Below, one piece after another: positions 17,867-26,939 of a stretch of DNA of 64,000 nt; position 1 is the stretch's first letter; every line of letters begins with the position of its first letter. The notes beneath the pieces are model-generated. The model was not told where the DNA came from, made no database searches, and saw only the letters and a list, made by a program, of their open reading frames with translations. This DNA comes from Clostridiaceae bacterium UBA6110 (lineage in GTDB: Bacteria; Bacillota; Clostridia; Clostridiales; Clostridiaceae): the NCBI GenBank assembly GCA_002428415.1, contig DIWI01000059.1, positions 14,080 through 78,079 on the forward strand, in the 5' to 3' direction. A program made the translations under genes and the position numbers.

Positions 17867-19747
17867 TCATGATACATACAGCATGAGCACCTTTACAGCT
17901 CCGAGAACAAGCAGTATGAAGCCTGATGCCGATACGGCAAGGTTCATTCCTCCATCTGATATGGAGGTGCTTATCCTGTCAGACCTTAAGATAAGGAATA
18001 GCGGAACCAGAAGTGGTGCAAAATACCTTCCGTGGATACCTTCTATGGTTATACTTCCTACTGGATTGAATGTAAGGTAGATCGAAGTCACCACCAGCGC
18101 CCAGGACATTACTACCACCGAGCCGAAGACAACCCTGTCAATTAGCCTGAAGCTTAAGGCTTCTGGCTCCGAGTCAATTACTGAAAGGATGAAGAGGAAA
18201 GCGTATTCAATCAGTATAATATAGTCTGGAAGTGAACCTGAGTAAGCAAGGAACCCTATAGGACCCTGGAAGTAGTAGTAGTAGCTCTTAGAAACATAGT
18301 TGAGTGCAATCAAAGCATACCTTGGCATGTTGCCAATTATGAATTTAGCCTGCTCCCTGGAGGATACTCCGGGTATTGACCATTGGGACATTCCATGGTC
18401 AATCGTGAAGTTAATTGTTAATAGAGCGACTAGACCCACAATAGCAAGTGTAAGAAGCTTTATCGGGATATGGAGTCCTGGTTTTTTGAATTTGTCCTTA
18501 GGTACTGCAAGTATCAGCAGGCATATAGGTGCGTATGTCATCTTTCCCATAACTGAAATGCTTGCAAGCGCTGCAAAAATAAGTGGCAATGAAAAGCCAA
18601 GCGTTTTGTCATCCGATGCCTTCATATTAATGAATGCTGCTACGGCTGCCAGGGAGAATGCCATTGTTACTGCGTCTGCAGTATATGCTCCGTACAGATA
18701 TACGAGACCGGGAAAGAGAGATATTGCAAATAACAGCCTTTTCCCTGCCTTGGCATACATTATGGACAAAAAGACTACAATCGAGTATACCAGAAGGTTA
18801 AAAAACCTTCCGAGATAGAAAACAGTGATGAAAGGCAGTTCAAGTGCTTTCCCTATGAATATTCCGATTGCGGAAGGGATATGTGCAACTGGAAGATAGT
18901 TTGCTGCTGTAGAATGAATGTATCTGGAAACTGGGTATTCAGTTATAGAATACCTGTCAAAGTAATCTCTTCTCTCCAGATATGAATCATAAGGTGATGT
19001 ATGGCCGTTTGCAAGCAGGAAGGAATCGATATCCTCAATGAATGGGATCTCCTTTTCATCCTCTGAATCAAAGTCAAAGGACGCCAGCTGATATGCCTTG
19101 ATAAAATGCTCCTTCTCATCGAATGAGAAGGCATATGGTGTGGATAACGATATTATGGTCCCAAGTGAAAGTGAAATTAAGAGGAAAGTGACATGTAGAT
19201 TCCTTGCAGCAAAATCCCTGAAGAACAGCAGATAGAAGAAAATTAGTAAAATAGCCGAAATGAGAGACCACCGCATAGTGTTGAATACAAGCTCATTCAC
19301 AATGTAAATGCTCCCGATTGAGGCTTTGGTATTCTGATCGGCTGATTCGATGTCGAAGTAGACTTCGCCTGCATCCTGATTAACCCTTAGGTACATACTT
19401 TCCTTGAAGCCTTCAGTGAAATCGTAAGCCCTGGGCTCAATCACCGGGGTTACAATATTCTTCACGATGACCTTGAATGGACCGGAATTTTCAGCTGGTG
19501 TTATTTTAACGTATGCAAGTCCTGAAAAGCCAGCAATCGAGAAACTTGGGTCTTCTCCGGATATTACAATACCATCATCTGTAGATTTCATATCCCGAAG
19601 CTCAATCTCACTCATCTCAAGAATGCGTTCGCCCTTTTGGCTTTCAGGCAATGACATATACTCCGAGTTGAATATGAAGATCTCTGCAAGGGCAGAGATA
19701 GCCAATATGACAATAATGCCTAAAATAATTGGAATGCTTTTTTTCAT
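17867..19747 (-). CDS. DUF2142 polytopic membrane protein, possible GT-C glycosyltransferase
   Basis: A 626-residue protein starting MKKSIPIILGIIVIL after TAGGAGCAATTAT. One N-terminal membrane segment is followed by about 150 residues outside the membrane, then roughly ten hydrophobic segments. The first large loop after the second membrane helix contains an acidic pair, TPYAFSFDEKEHFIKAYQ, like the early DE motif of GT-C enzymes; DUF2142 is placed near that fold as I recall. It would take sugar from a lipid carrier on the outer face. First gene of the minus-strand block, although 86 bases separate it from the SMR gene. Function inferred, not shown. Confidence 0.8.
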   Translation of the reverse strand: MKKSIPIILGIIVILAISALAEIFIFNSEYMSLPESQKGERILEMSEIELRDMKSTDDGIVISGEDPSFSIAGFSGLAYVKITPAENSGPFKVIVKNIVTPVIEPRAYDFTEGFKESMYLRVNQDAGEVYFDIESADQNTKASIGSIYIVNELVFNTMRWSLISAILLIFFYLLFFRDFAARNLHVTFLLISLSLGTIISLSTPYAFSFDEKEHFIKAYQLASFDFDSEDEKEIPFIEDIDSFLLANGHTSPYDSYLERRDYFDRYSITEYPVSRYIHSTAANYLPVAHIPSAIGIFIGKALELPFITVFYLGRFFNLLVYSIVVFLSIMYAKAGKRLLFAISLFPGLVYLYGAYTADAVTMAFSLAAVAAFINMKASDDKTLGFSLPLIFAALASISVMGKMTYAPICLLILAVPKDKFKKPGLHIPIKLLTLAIVGLVALLTINFTIDHGMSQWSIPGVSSREQAKFIIGNMPRYALIALNYVSKSYYYYFQGPIGFLAYSGSLPDYIILIEYAFLFILSVIDSEPEALSFRLIDRVVFGSVVVMSWALVVTSIYLTFNPVGSITIEGIHGRYFAPLLVPLFLILRSDRISTSISDGGMNLAVSASGFILLVLGAVKVLMLYVS

Positions 19748-19878
19748 ATAATTGCTCCTATTACCCTTATTTAAAATTGAATGATAACATATCATGCTTT
19801 CAAATACAATTTATCACGTTTTCAAGTAGATATACATAACATGTACATTTAACAGGAAACTAAAATAACAACAAATTT

Positions 19879-19907
19879 TTGCTCTTTTTGGATATCCCGC
19901 ATATTTA
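19879..19907 (+). promoter_or_regulatory. Possible promoter for the DUF1659-DUF2922 pair
   Basis: TTGCTC (19879-19884) and TATTTA (19902-19907) are 17 bases apart, about 25 bases ahead of the DUF1659 start. Four of six matches in each box; a modest candidate only. Confidence 0.35.
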
Positions 19908-19930
19908 GGAATTGAAAGGAGCTGATAAAT

Positions 19931-20152
19931 ATGGCAGTATCGGTAAACAAGGAAACGACGGCCCTACTCATCACTTACATCAAGGAGGTAGTCAACGGAA
20001 AGACTACTTATGAGGCAAGGAGGTTCAGGAACTTCAAGACAGCGGCTCTTCCAGAGGATATCCACGAGATAGCCGCAAAGATCTCAGCGCTTGGAGAACA
20101 GGCGACCTACAGCTACAAGCTTGAAGATGTCAGCGCACTGGCAGCGGTTTAG
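19931..20152 (+). CDS. DUF1659 small protein
   Basis: A 73-residue soluble protein starting MAVSVNKETTALLITYIKEV with a strong AAAGGAG site. The middle T-Y-E-A-R-R-F-R-N-F segment and the C-terminal SYKLEDVSALA match the DUF1659 family of Firmicutes, which is nearly always encoded just before DUF2922, as here. No catalytic residues or export signals are seen. Function unknown. Confidence 0.85.
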   Translation: MAVSVNKETTALLITYIKEVVNGKTTYEARRFRNFKTAALPEDIHEIAAKISALGEQATYSYKLEDVSALAAV

Positions 20153-20165
20153 GAGGTAACAGAAA

Positions 20166-20372
20166 ATGAATAGTCTTTCAATGGTATTCGTAAACAAGGC
20201 CGGCAGGAACTCTACAGTGAGGATTCCGAAGGTAAGGACAGATGTTGCTGAACTCGAGATACAGGAGCTGATGAACCTCCTTATCACAAAGAATGTCCTC
20301 TTTGAAGGGGACCAGGAGCTTGAGTCAATCGACTCAGCTGTAATCACAAGACAGGAAACCATGGCGGTATAG
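20166..20372 (+). CDS. DUF2922 small protein
   Basis: A 68-residue protein starting MNSLSMVFVNKAGRNSTVRI after AGGAGGTAACAGAAA. Family match by the VNKAGR..T.RIP...D and final AVITRQETMAV segments. Thirteen bases separate it from the DUF1659 gene and a terminator follows directly, so the two form a bicistronic unit. Function unknown; both are sometimes noted near phage or sporulation genes, but nothing of that kind is adjacent. Confidence 0.85.
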   Translation: MNSLSMVFVNKAGRNSTVRIPKVRTDVAELEIQELMNLLITKNVLFEGDQELESIDSAVITRQETMAV

Positions 20373-20378
20373 TCCCTG

Positions 20379-20405
20379 GGCCCATCCTTATCGGATGGGT
20401 CTTTT
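20379..20405 (+). terminator. Terminator of the DUF1659-DUF2922 unit
   Basis: CCCATCC (20381-20387) pairs with GGATGGG (20393-20399) around a five-base loop, extended by a G-U and a G-C pair, followed by TTTT. It begins seven bases after the DUF2922 stop. Confidence 0.85.
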
Positions 20406-20491
20406 GCTTCTGCAATATTAATACCTTGGTTCCATTTGTTTAACAATATATAGAATAGTTTGTGATAGTATGGTGTTAGGAAAGTCGAGGG

Positions 20492-21418
20492 ATGCATATG
20501 GAAAAGAAGGGTATCTTGAAATTCATGAAGACGCTGCTGAAGAAGGCAGATTGGGACGACAGCTTCGCTTTCGCCTATCAGCTTACATACAGCCTTCTTT
20601 TGGCAATATTCCCTTTCCTCATATTCCTTTTCACACTGCTTGGATACATGAAAATAGATTCTGCCATAATCCTCCAGAGGATGCAGGAAGCCCTCCCGAT
20701 GGATGTCTATGACCTGACTGCAGGGATAGTCACTGATGTCCTTGATAACCAGAGAGGCGGACTTATGAGCCTTTCAATATTCCTGGCGATATATACATCA
20801 TCCGGAGGTATAAGAGCCTTCATGAAGGGCATCAACAAGGCTATGAGGATCAAGGAGAAAAGAAACATATTCCACCTTTATGCGCTGTCCATATTCTGGG
20901 TAGTGCTGTTTGCGGTATCGATAATGCTTTCTCTTATCGGGATAGTATTTGGTGAGCAGATACTAATGGTAATCCTGCATTATTTTCCTGCCCTGCCTCA
21001 GAAGGAATTCATCCAGACGGCGAGGATCGTCACACCGGTTGTATTCATGTTCCTGATGTTCACAATGTTCTATATGTTCGTGCCAACCAAGAAGGTGAAG
21101 TTCAGATATGCATTTCCGGGTGCGCTTTTTGCTACACTTATGTTCATACTCTCAACTCTTGCATTCCAGTATTATGTGAATAACCTTGCCAACTATTCAA
21201 GGTTCTATGGAACCCTTGGAGCAGTTGTGGCACTGATGCTATGGCTTCTGGTAGTATCCATGATCATGCTGTTTTCTGCACAGATCAACGCCCTTCTCAT
21301 AGAGGTAAGGGGTATACGTGACCCTTACATACATGTGGTGCAGAATGTGAAGGACAGGGTAGCTGCAAGAAGGAACGGAAAGACTGCTGCCAGTGAGTCG
21401 ATTGTTGAGAAAGAATAG
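20492..21418 (+). CDS. YihY/virulence factor BrkB family membrane protein
   Basis: Integral membrane protein of 308 residues with about six hydrophobic segments. Family features: the N-terminal AFAYQLTYSLLLAIFPFLIFLFTLLGY, GGIRAFMKGINKAM near residue 109, and the C-terminal YGTLGAVVALMLWLLVVSMIMLFSAQINALL. Once confused with ribonuclease BN, the family has no settled role in bacteria. ATG 20492 or 20498 may be used. It stands alone between two terminators. Confidence 0.9.
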   Translation: MHMEKKGILKFMKTLLKKADWDDSFAFAYQLTYSLLLAIFPFLIFLFTLLGYMKIDSAIILQRMQEALPMDVYDLTAGIVTDVLDNQRGGLMSLSIFLAIYTSSGGIRAFMKGINKAMRIKEKRNIFHLYALSIFWVVLFAVSIMLSLIGIVFGEQILMVILHYFPALPQKEFIQTARIVTPVVFMFLMFTMFYMFVPTKKVKFRYAFPGALFATLMFILSTLAFQYYVNNLANYSRFYGTLGAVVALMLWLLVVSMIMLFSAQINALLIEVRGIRDPYIHVVQNVKDRVAARRNGKTAASESIVEKE

Positions 21419-21425
21419 TAAAGTG

Positions 21426-21477
21426 AAATAGGAGCTGCTGCAAATCTAGAATCCTAGAGATGCAACAGCTCCTATTT
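21426..21477. terminator. Bidirectional terminator between yihY-family gene and rubredoxin reductase
   Basis: The arms 21426-21442 and 21461-21477 pair over 17 positions with one mismatch, opening with AAATAGGAGC and closing with GCTCCTATTT. Located between convergent genes with A/T runs on both sides. Confidence 0.85.
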
Positions 21478-21495
21478 GATTTCTTATGGTTTTTC

Positions 21496-22905
21496 CTATA
21501 CCAGTCCTGCTTCCTTGGCACTATCGTAGTCCAGACCATTCTCTATGGCCTTCAAAACCTTTATCTGCTTTGTCGTGTCTCCGATAAGTATACCGGCTAC
21601 AAGCTTTCCATCCCTGAAGAAAACCTTCCTGTAGGTTCCCTCTACATCGTTTCTTGTTCCTACCTGGTCAAGGAGGGGATCGTCGAAATCGACGGAGCCG
21701 GCTGAAAAAACCTTGGCATTGAGTGAATTGAAGATTGTTGAGTTAGTGAACTTCTTGAAGTCCTCCCTGATTCCGGCAGCATTCTGTCCTGCGGTTTTGC
21801 CCATACCGAGGGCTGCAGGCCATGTTCCATAAACGAATCCGTCAAGCTGGCAGACATCTCCGCATGCCCATATGTCAGGCACTGATGTCTCCATCTTCCT
21901 GTTTACGATGACTCCTCTTTCTACAGCAAGCCCCGCTTCCTTCGCAAGCTCAAGATTTGACCTGATTCCAACAGAGAAGAGGACGAAATCAGCTTCAATG
22001 AAGCCGCCGCTCTTGAGAGAGACACCTGCTACTTTTGCTCCCAGCTTGTTCGTGAGGGCTGGATCCTTCTTTATCTTTATGTACTGCGCTGAATCTCCAA
22101 GTATGAGGTTCAGACCTGACCTGTTCGCTATTCCACTGAATATTGCAGCGCCTTCGTTGTCAAGCTGTCTCGGAAGAAGTCTCTTGACGAACTCCACTAC
22201 TGTAACGTCGACACCAAGCAGCTTAAGCTCCCATGCAGCCTCAAGACCAAGCAGGCCACCGCCGATTACAACAGCCTTCTTGCCTGGTGCGATTTCACCT
22301 GAAAGCTCCTTTGTATCAGCGAACTCCCTGAGAGTATGGATGCCTGCTGCATCCTTAAGGTTAGAATCATTCAGGACGAAGCCTGGAGTTTTCTCGCTAT
22401 GGTCGAACTCCACCTGTACCGGAGGTATGAAATTGTGGCTTCCATTAGCAAGGATAAGCTTGTCATAGGATTTTTCTGTTCCGTCGTCAAAGACGACTTT
22501 CTTATCCTCAGGAAGGAGCTTGACTGCGGTCTTCCCAAGCAATAGTTCGATCTTGTTTTCATCGTACCAGGAATCCTTCGCAAGGAAGAACTTCTCTGGT
22601 GGCTCCGAACCGTCCAGATATTCTCCGATGTTGGTCCTGATATAGGACTTCATTTTCTCCTTCGAAACCATGGTGATGGACGCTTCTGGCAGGAGTTTTC
22701 TGATTTCCTTCGCAGCATTGAATCCAGCTGAACCGTTTCCCAGTATGAGGAACCTGTCAAGCCCGCCTATGGGGCCTGGAGCTTCCATTTCAACAACCTC
22801 TACGAAGGCATCGCCATCTGCTCCGCAAACCTCGCATTTGTCAGGTATGGAGCCTTCGACCACATGTCCGCAAACCGCGCACTTATAAAGCTTCTTCTTT
22901 TCCAT
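21496..22905 (-). CDS. NADH:rubredoxin oxidoreductase with fused N-terminal rubredoxin-like domain
   Basis: FAD enzyme passing NADH electrons to an iron centre and on to the flavodiiron protein encoded immediately upstream. Residues 1-40 hold a rubredoxin-type iron site, two C-x-x-C-G knuckles (CAVCG and CEVCG) with a short 12-residue gap as in rubrerythrin. The reductase then shows GNGSAGFNAAKEIR (FAD), ANGSHNFIP, GGGLLGLEAAWEL (NADH) and ACGDVCQLDG. Fusion means electron delivery is partly built in. The ATG at 22905 has AGGAG eight bases upstream; TTG 22911 is too close to that site. Probably expressed with fprA for O2 or NO reduction. Confidence 0.92.
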   Translation of the reverse strand: MEKKKLYKCAVCGHVVEGSIPDKCEVCGADGDAFVEVVEMEAPGPIGGLDRFLILGNGSAGFNAAKEIRKLLPEASITMVSKEKMKSYIRTNIGEYLDGSEPPEKFFLAKDSWYDENKIELLLGKTAVKLLPEDKKVVFDDGTEKSYDKLILANGSHNFIPPVQVEFDHSEKTPGFVLNDSNLKDAAGIHTLREFADTKELSGEIAPGKKAVVIGGGLLGLEAAWELKLLGVDVTVVEFVKRLLPRQLDNEGAAIFSGIANRSGLNLILGDSAQYIKIKKDPALTNKLGAKVAGVSLKSGGFIEADFVLFSVGIRSNLELAKEAGLAVERGVIVNRKMETSVPDIWACGDVCQLDGFVYGTWPAALGMGKTAGQNAAGIREDFKKFTNSTIFNSLNAKVFSAGSVDFDDPLLDQVGTRNDVEGTYRKVFFRDGKLVAGILIGDTTKQIKVLKAIENGLDYDSAKEAGLV

Positions 22906-22925
22906 ATACAATTCTCCTTCAGCCT

Positions 22926-24173
22926 TCAGGCCTTGACATGTTCCTGATTTACAGGGATCTTGCCCAGCAGCTTTTCTCCAAACTCTCTTCCCCAGACATA
23001 TGCATCCTCAAGCTCTTTTTCACTTGCCTTGAACTTCATGCAAAGGCCTGGTCCGTGAATCTTCATCCTCAGTTCCTTGAGCCTTGATTCGATCCTCGGC
23101 ACTGCTTCTCCGCTCCACCCGAATGAGCCAAAGGCTCCGGCTATCTTGCCGCCGTGGACTGTGGGATTAAGGTGTGCCATGAGGATCCTGACGGGCTCAA
23201 GAAGCTCTCCGACGATTGTGGGTGAACCGAAAAGCAAGCCGTCGGAATCACCGATGTCAGCAAGTATGTCCTTCATGTCATGTTGGATGATGTCATAGGA
23301 GGCGACATCGAAGTCTCCCGATGACCTGAGACCTTCAACTACCTTTTCTCCGATTTCCTTCGTATACCCGTAGGCTGAAACGTAGCTGACCGTTACCTTC
23401 TTCTTTCTGCCTGTCCTGTCCTCCGGTGTAGCCCATTTTACATACTGGTTTATCACAGCCCAGGGGTCTCTCCTGAGTATGGGGCCATGTCCTGTAAGCA
23501 CTGTGTCTATTTCGAGTCCCTTTATCTTCTCATAGGCCTTAAGAATATGCTGCTTGTAGGGTCCGAAAATTGTTTCGAAATAATACTTGAGTGACTCCTG
23601 GTATTTTGGCTCTTCTTCAGGAGTTATAAGGTCATCGAACATTGGCTCGAAGCAATAGTGCAGTCCGAAAGAATCACAGGTGACGAGCGACTTGTCCTCC
23701 TCAATGTAGGTATACATGGAATCAGGCCAGTGCAGGAACGGTGCCATTATGAACCTCAGGGTCTTGCCCCCAAGCTCCAGCGTCTCGTTTTCCTTCACTA
23801 TCCTGTGCCTGAATGGCTTGTTGACCATTTCCTTGAGGAATCCTATGGCTGCCTGAGAACCGATAACCTCTGCGTTAGGGGACAGCTCAAGCATCTTGGA
23901 AACTGATCCTGAATGGTCAGGCTCAGTATGGCTTACTATTATGTAATCTATCGTTGCAGGGTCGGTTCCGAGATCCCTCAGCCTCTCGAGATATTCATCG
24001 AGAAACTGCAGCTTGACGGTCTCGAAAACGGCCGTTTTCTCTGTTCCCTGCACCAGGAAGGAGTTGTAGCTTGTACCGTATGGTGTATACATTATTATGT
24101 CGAATATGCGAAGGTTCGGGTCTAGGGCACCTACCCAGTGGATTCCCTTTTTTACTTCCAAGGATCTAAGCAT
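22926..24173 (-). CDS. fprA: Flavodiiron protein (FprA-type O2/NO reductase)
   Basis: Reduces oxygen to water, or nitric oxide to nitrous oxide, protecting anaerobes. The 415-residue protein has the beta-lactamase-like diiron domain with SHTEPDHSGS (the H-x-E-x-D-H ligands), FLHWPDSM (bridging region), the CDSFG segment and LTGHGPILRRD, then a flavodoxin domain from about residue 255 (VSYVSAYGYTKEIGEKV, GSPTIVGELL, GAFGSFGWSG). The diiron ligands are all visible. Twenty bases separate it from the rubredoxin reductase gene downstream on the same strand; a PerR-like box lies 50 bases upstream. Confidence 0.96.
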   Translation of the reverse strand: MLRSLEVKKGIHWVGALDPNLRIFDIIMYTPYGTSYNSFLVQGTEKTAVFETVKLQFLDEYLERLRDLGTDPATIDYIIVSHTEPDHSGSVSKMLELSPNAEVIGSQAAIGFLKEMVNKPFRHRIVKENETLELGGKTLRFIMAPFLHWPDSMYTYIEEDKSLVTCDSFGLHYCFEPMFDDLITPEEEPKYQESLKYYFETIFGPYKQHILKAYEKIKGLEIDTVLTGHGPILRRDPWAVINQYVKWATPEDRTGRKKKVTVSYVSAYGYTKEIGEKVVEGLRSSGDFDVASYDIIQHDMKDILADIGDSDGLLFGSPTIVGELLEPVRILMAHLNPTVHGGKIAGAFGSFGWSGEAVPRIESRLKELRMKIHGPGLCMKFKASEKELEDAYVWGREFGEKLLGKIPVNQEHVKA

Positions 24174-24222
24174 TTTTTCATCCCTTTCTTATATAGCCAC
24201 TTGGCTGTTTTAATCAAATTTC

Positions 24223-24237
24223 ACACAATTATTATAC
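24223..24237 (-). promoter_or_regulatory. Candidate PerR box upstream of fprA
   Basis: Read on the minus strand, GTATAATAATTGTGT matches the Bacillus/Clostridium PerR consensus TTATAATNATTATAA at 10 of 14 defined positions, with six of seven in the left arm. The box also holds a TATAAT hexamer. It lies 50-64 bases ahead of the fprA start. Clostridial fprA and rubredoxin-reductase genes are known PerR targets, which makes the site credible. Confidence 0.5.
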
Positions 24238-24388
24238 ATCAACAAAGTGAACTTTTTATGCAGGCGGACTTGAAATAGGCAGTTGTTTTCAGAACTTTTA
24301 CAAACAAGAGTCCTTTGCAGCTCATGTCATGCCCAAAGCTAGTCTCCATGGGTTATAATGGAGGGAAAGGACATCAGGGGGGAAAGCT

Positions 24389-24970
24389 ATGCAGGATCTA
24401 TATACTAAACGACTTATACTTAGGGAATGGAAGCCTTCTGATGCCGGGGACATGTTCGATTATGCAAGGGATCCTGATATTGGTCCGAATGCTGGCTGGG
24501 CACCTCACAAAGACATAGGGGAAAGCCGCAGGGTAATCGAAATGTTCATGGAGAGCAAGGATGAGATATATGCAATGGTCCTTCAGGAGGATGGAAGGGT
24601 CATCGGCAGCATAGGTCTCCATGAAAGGACACAGTCACGAGTGATGCCATCTGGCAAATCGAGGGAGATTGGCTATGTCCTTACCAAGAAGCTGTGGGGA
24701 AAGGGACTGGTACCTGAAGCCTGCGCAAGGCTGATTATCCATGCTTTTAAGGATATGGCTGTCGATGAGCTGTGGTGCGGCCACTACAGCTTCAATGATA
24801 GGTCCAGGGCTGTTGTCGAGAAATCCGGCTTCAGATACGTTGATACTGTAAGGAAGACACTTGACCGGCTGGACGGGAGGGAAGTTGACCTTCTTGCATA
24901 CAGGATGACGATAGGGGACTTCGAAGAACTTCAGACAGCGCTTTTGGAGAGAACCGGAATAATATTGTAA
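24389..24970 (+). CDS. GNAT N-acetyltransferase, RimJ/RimL-like
   Basis: Acetyl-CoA dependent acetyltransferase of 193 residues. Starts MQDLYTKRLILREWKPSDA, typical of the RimJ/RimL branch; GSIGLHERTQ lies on strand 4 and the CoA pyrophosphate loop reads REIGYVLTKKLWGKGLVPEA near 91-110; FNDRSRAVVEKSGFRYV closes the domain. Substrate unknown; the branch includes protein N-terminal and antibiotic acetylases. It opens a plus-strand run with acpS 16 bases downstream. A TATAAT at 24354-24359 may be its -10 element. Confidence 0.88.
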   Translation: MQDLYTKRLILREWKPSDAGDMFDYARDPDIGPNAGWAPHKDIGESRRVIEMFMESKDEIYAMVLQEDGRVIGSIGLHERTQSRVMPSGKSREIGYVLTKKLWGKGLVPEACARLIIHAFKDMAVDELWCGHYSFNDRSRAVVEKSGFRYVDTVRKTLDRLDGREVDLLAYRMTIGDFEELQTALLERTGIIL

Positions 24971-24986
24971 TCAGTGAGGTGTTCAT

Positions 24987-25349
24987 ATGATACTTGGAAT
25001 GGGCTGCGACATAGTTGAAATTGACAGGGTAGCTGATGTATTCACTACGGAAAGAAAGCTGTCCAGGATATTCACGGACTCTGAGATTGAGCTTGCTAAT
25101 ACAGCCAGTACACTTGCAGGAAGGTTTGCCGCAAAGGAGGCTTTTCTCAAGGCTCTTGGATCAGGCAAGGCAGGAGTTCCTTTGAAGGACATTGAGGTCT
25201 TGAGGGATATTTCTGGAAAGCCGTTCATCAACGAAGAAAGGCTTAAGCAGGTCCTGGACAGGGTATTCGGGAGACCTGTGAGGATAAATGTGACGATTTC
25301 ACACAACAGGAAAGACGCAATGTCAGTAGTAATTATAGAAGGTGATTGA
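24987..25349 (+). CDS. acpS: Holo-[acyl-carrier-protein] synthase
   Basis: Transfers 4'-phosphopantetheine from CoA to acyl carrier protein. The 120-residue length fits AcpS. MGCDIVEIDRV at residues 5-15 carries the Mg-binding aspartate, RFAAKEAFLKALG carries the catalytic glutamate and lysine, and ISHNRKDAMSVVI closes the fold. Its end abuts the NAD(P)HX repair gene, the usual acpS-nnr-alr order of Firmicutes. Confidence 0.96.
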   Translation: MILGMGCDIVEIDRVADVFTTERKLSRIFTDSEIELANTASTLAGRFAAKEAFLKALGSGKAGVPLKDIEVLRDISGKPFINEERLKQVLDRVFGRPVRINVTISHNRKDAMSVVIIEGD

Positions 25350-25350
25350 A

Positions 25351-26862
25351 ATGAGGATCGCTGGGGTCGAAATGATGAGGGAAATTGACAGGATAGCTGT
25401 GGAGGAAGTCGGGATACCGGCATCGGTTCTTATGGAAAATGCTGCACTCGCATGCATAAGGAACCTGGACCTTACCAAAGGCTATTTCGTGGTTGTCTGC
25501 GGAAGGGGAAACAACGGAGGTGATGGCTTCGCAATAGCCAGGCACCTATATTGCATGGATAAGGAGGTCGATGTCTTCTACATCAGTGAAGGCAGTGACT
25601 ATAAGGCCGAGACCAGGACAAACTTCAGCGTACTGAAGAAGCTTGGTGTACCTATGACCCCTATTTCCTCTGAAACCATGTGGTCATTCAGGGAAGCTCT
25701 GAAAGATGCGGATGTAGTAATAGATTCCCTGCTTGGAACTGGGGTTGCCAGGCCTTTAAGGGACTTTCTCAAGCAAGTCATTCAGGAGATCAACATAAAT
25801 TCCAAGTTTGTGCTTTCAGTCGATGTGCCGTCTGGAATGAATGCAGATACCGGTGAAACCATGGGACAGGTGGTTGATGCGGATATGACAGTGACCTTCC
25901 AGTGCATGAAGAGAGGATTTCTGAACTATGGGTCAATGTCGAAGCTTGGCAGGGTGGTTGTCGAGAATATCGGGATTCCGGGACCTGTCGAGGCCAAGGC
26001 TGAAAAGGGCGAGTACCTGACAGACCATTCCCTGGCACGCTCACTGGTGCCGACAAGGGATAAGACAGGCTTCAAGGGCAACTATGGAAAGGTCCTTGTT
26101 GTAGCCGGATCCTCCGGTTTTACCGGGGCAGCGCTGATCTGCACTGAAGCGGCAATATCCACAGGCTCGGGACTGGTAACTCTTTGTTCCAGGGAAGAGG
26201 TATTCCAGAGCCTTGTATTGAGGCTAAAGGAAGCCATGAGTATCCATCCTGATGATCTGGAGGACGGAACCGGAAGGGCCGATGTTGTGGTGTTCGGCCC
26301 AGGACTTGGAAACAATGATGTTACCTTCGATATGCTTCTGAGAGTCATAAAGTCCATGCAGGAGAATGGAGGCAGATCGAAAACACTTCTGATAGATGCT
26401 GACGGACTGAACGTCTTAAAAGACAGGACGGAGATTCTCACACATCTGGACTTCAATGTCATACTGACTCCACATGTGGGGGAAATGTCCAGACTTTGCG
26501 GACTGACCTCTGAGGAAATACAGAAGAATCGGATCGACACCGCAAGGAGCTTTGCGCAAGAGCACAAGTGCATTGTGGTCCTCAAGGGCTACAATACTGT
26601 GGTGACCGACGGAAAAACGGCATATGTGAATCCTACAGGTTCATCAGCGATGGCCCAGGGAGGCATGGGCGACGCACTAGCAGGAATAATAGGGTCCCTC
26701 TGCGGACAGGGTCTTGAGCCTCTTGAGGCAGCTATCCTCGGCACCTATCTCCATGGCTACATAGGAGACGAGCTTGCAGGGGAGAGGTACATCGTGAAGG
26801 CATCCGAGATAATCGAGGCGATTCCAGGATGCATGAAGAGACTTCAGGATTCGAAGCGATGA
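25351..26862 (+). CDS. nnr: Bifunctional NAD(P)H-hydrate epimerase / ADP-dependent NAD(P)H-hydrate dehydratase
   Basis: Repairs hydrated NADH and NADPH. The N-terminal YjeF_N epimerase domain spans about 1-215, with CGRGNNGGDGFAIARHL and DSLLGTG; the C-terminal ribokinase-fold dehydratase spans about 225-500, with GNYGKVLVVAGSSGFTGA, VFGPGLG, DADGLN, LTPHVGEMSRL, and GMGDALAGIIG. The ATG at 25351 sits six bases after AAGGTGA; an upstream GTG (25342) overlaps acpS. The fused two-domain form of 503 residues is normal in Firmicutes. Confidence 0.95.
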   Translation: MRIAGVEMMREIDRIAVEEVGIPASVLMENAALACIRNLDLTKGYFVVVCGRGNNGGDGFAIARHLYCMDKEVDVFYISEGSDYKAETRTNFSVLKKLGVPMTPISSETMWSFREALKDADVVIDSLLGTGVARPLRDFLKQVIQEININSKFVLSVDVPSGMNADTGETMGQVVDADMTVTFQCMKRGFLNYGSMSKLGRVVVENIGIPGPVEAKAEKGEYLTDHSLARSLVPTRDKTGFKGNYGKVLVVAGSSGFTGAALICTEAAISTGSGLVTLCSREEVFQSLVLRLKEAMSIHPDDLEDGTGRADVVVFGPGLGNNDVTFDMLLRVIKSMQENGGRSKTLLIDADGLNVLKDRTEILTHLDFNVILTPHVGEMSRLCGLTSEEIQKNRIDTARSFAQEHKCIVVLKGYNTVVTDGKTAYVNPTGSSAMAQGGMGDALAGIIGSLCGQGLEPLEAAILGTYLHGYIGDELAGERYIVKASEIIEAIPGCMKRLQDSKR

Positions 26863-26939
26863 TGGTTTCCAATATATGAAGAGTTTGTGGTAATATGTAA
26901 CGTGGAACTGAAGGATATTATTGAGGAATTGGTGATTTT

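Noticed and set aside
18300..18818. 172-codon plus-strand frame inside the DUF2142 gene
   Set aside because: Shadow of a well-supported membrane protein; product shows no coherent domain.
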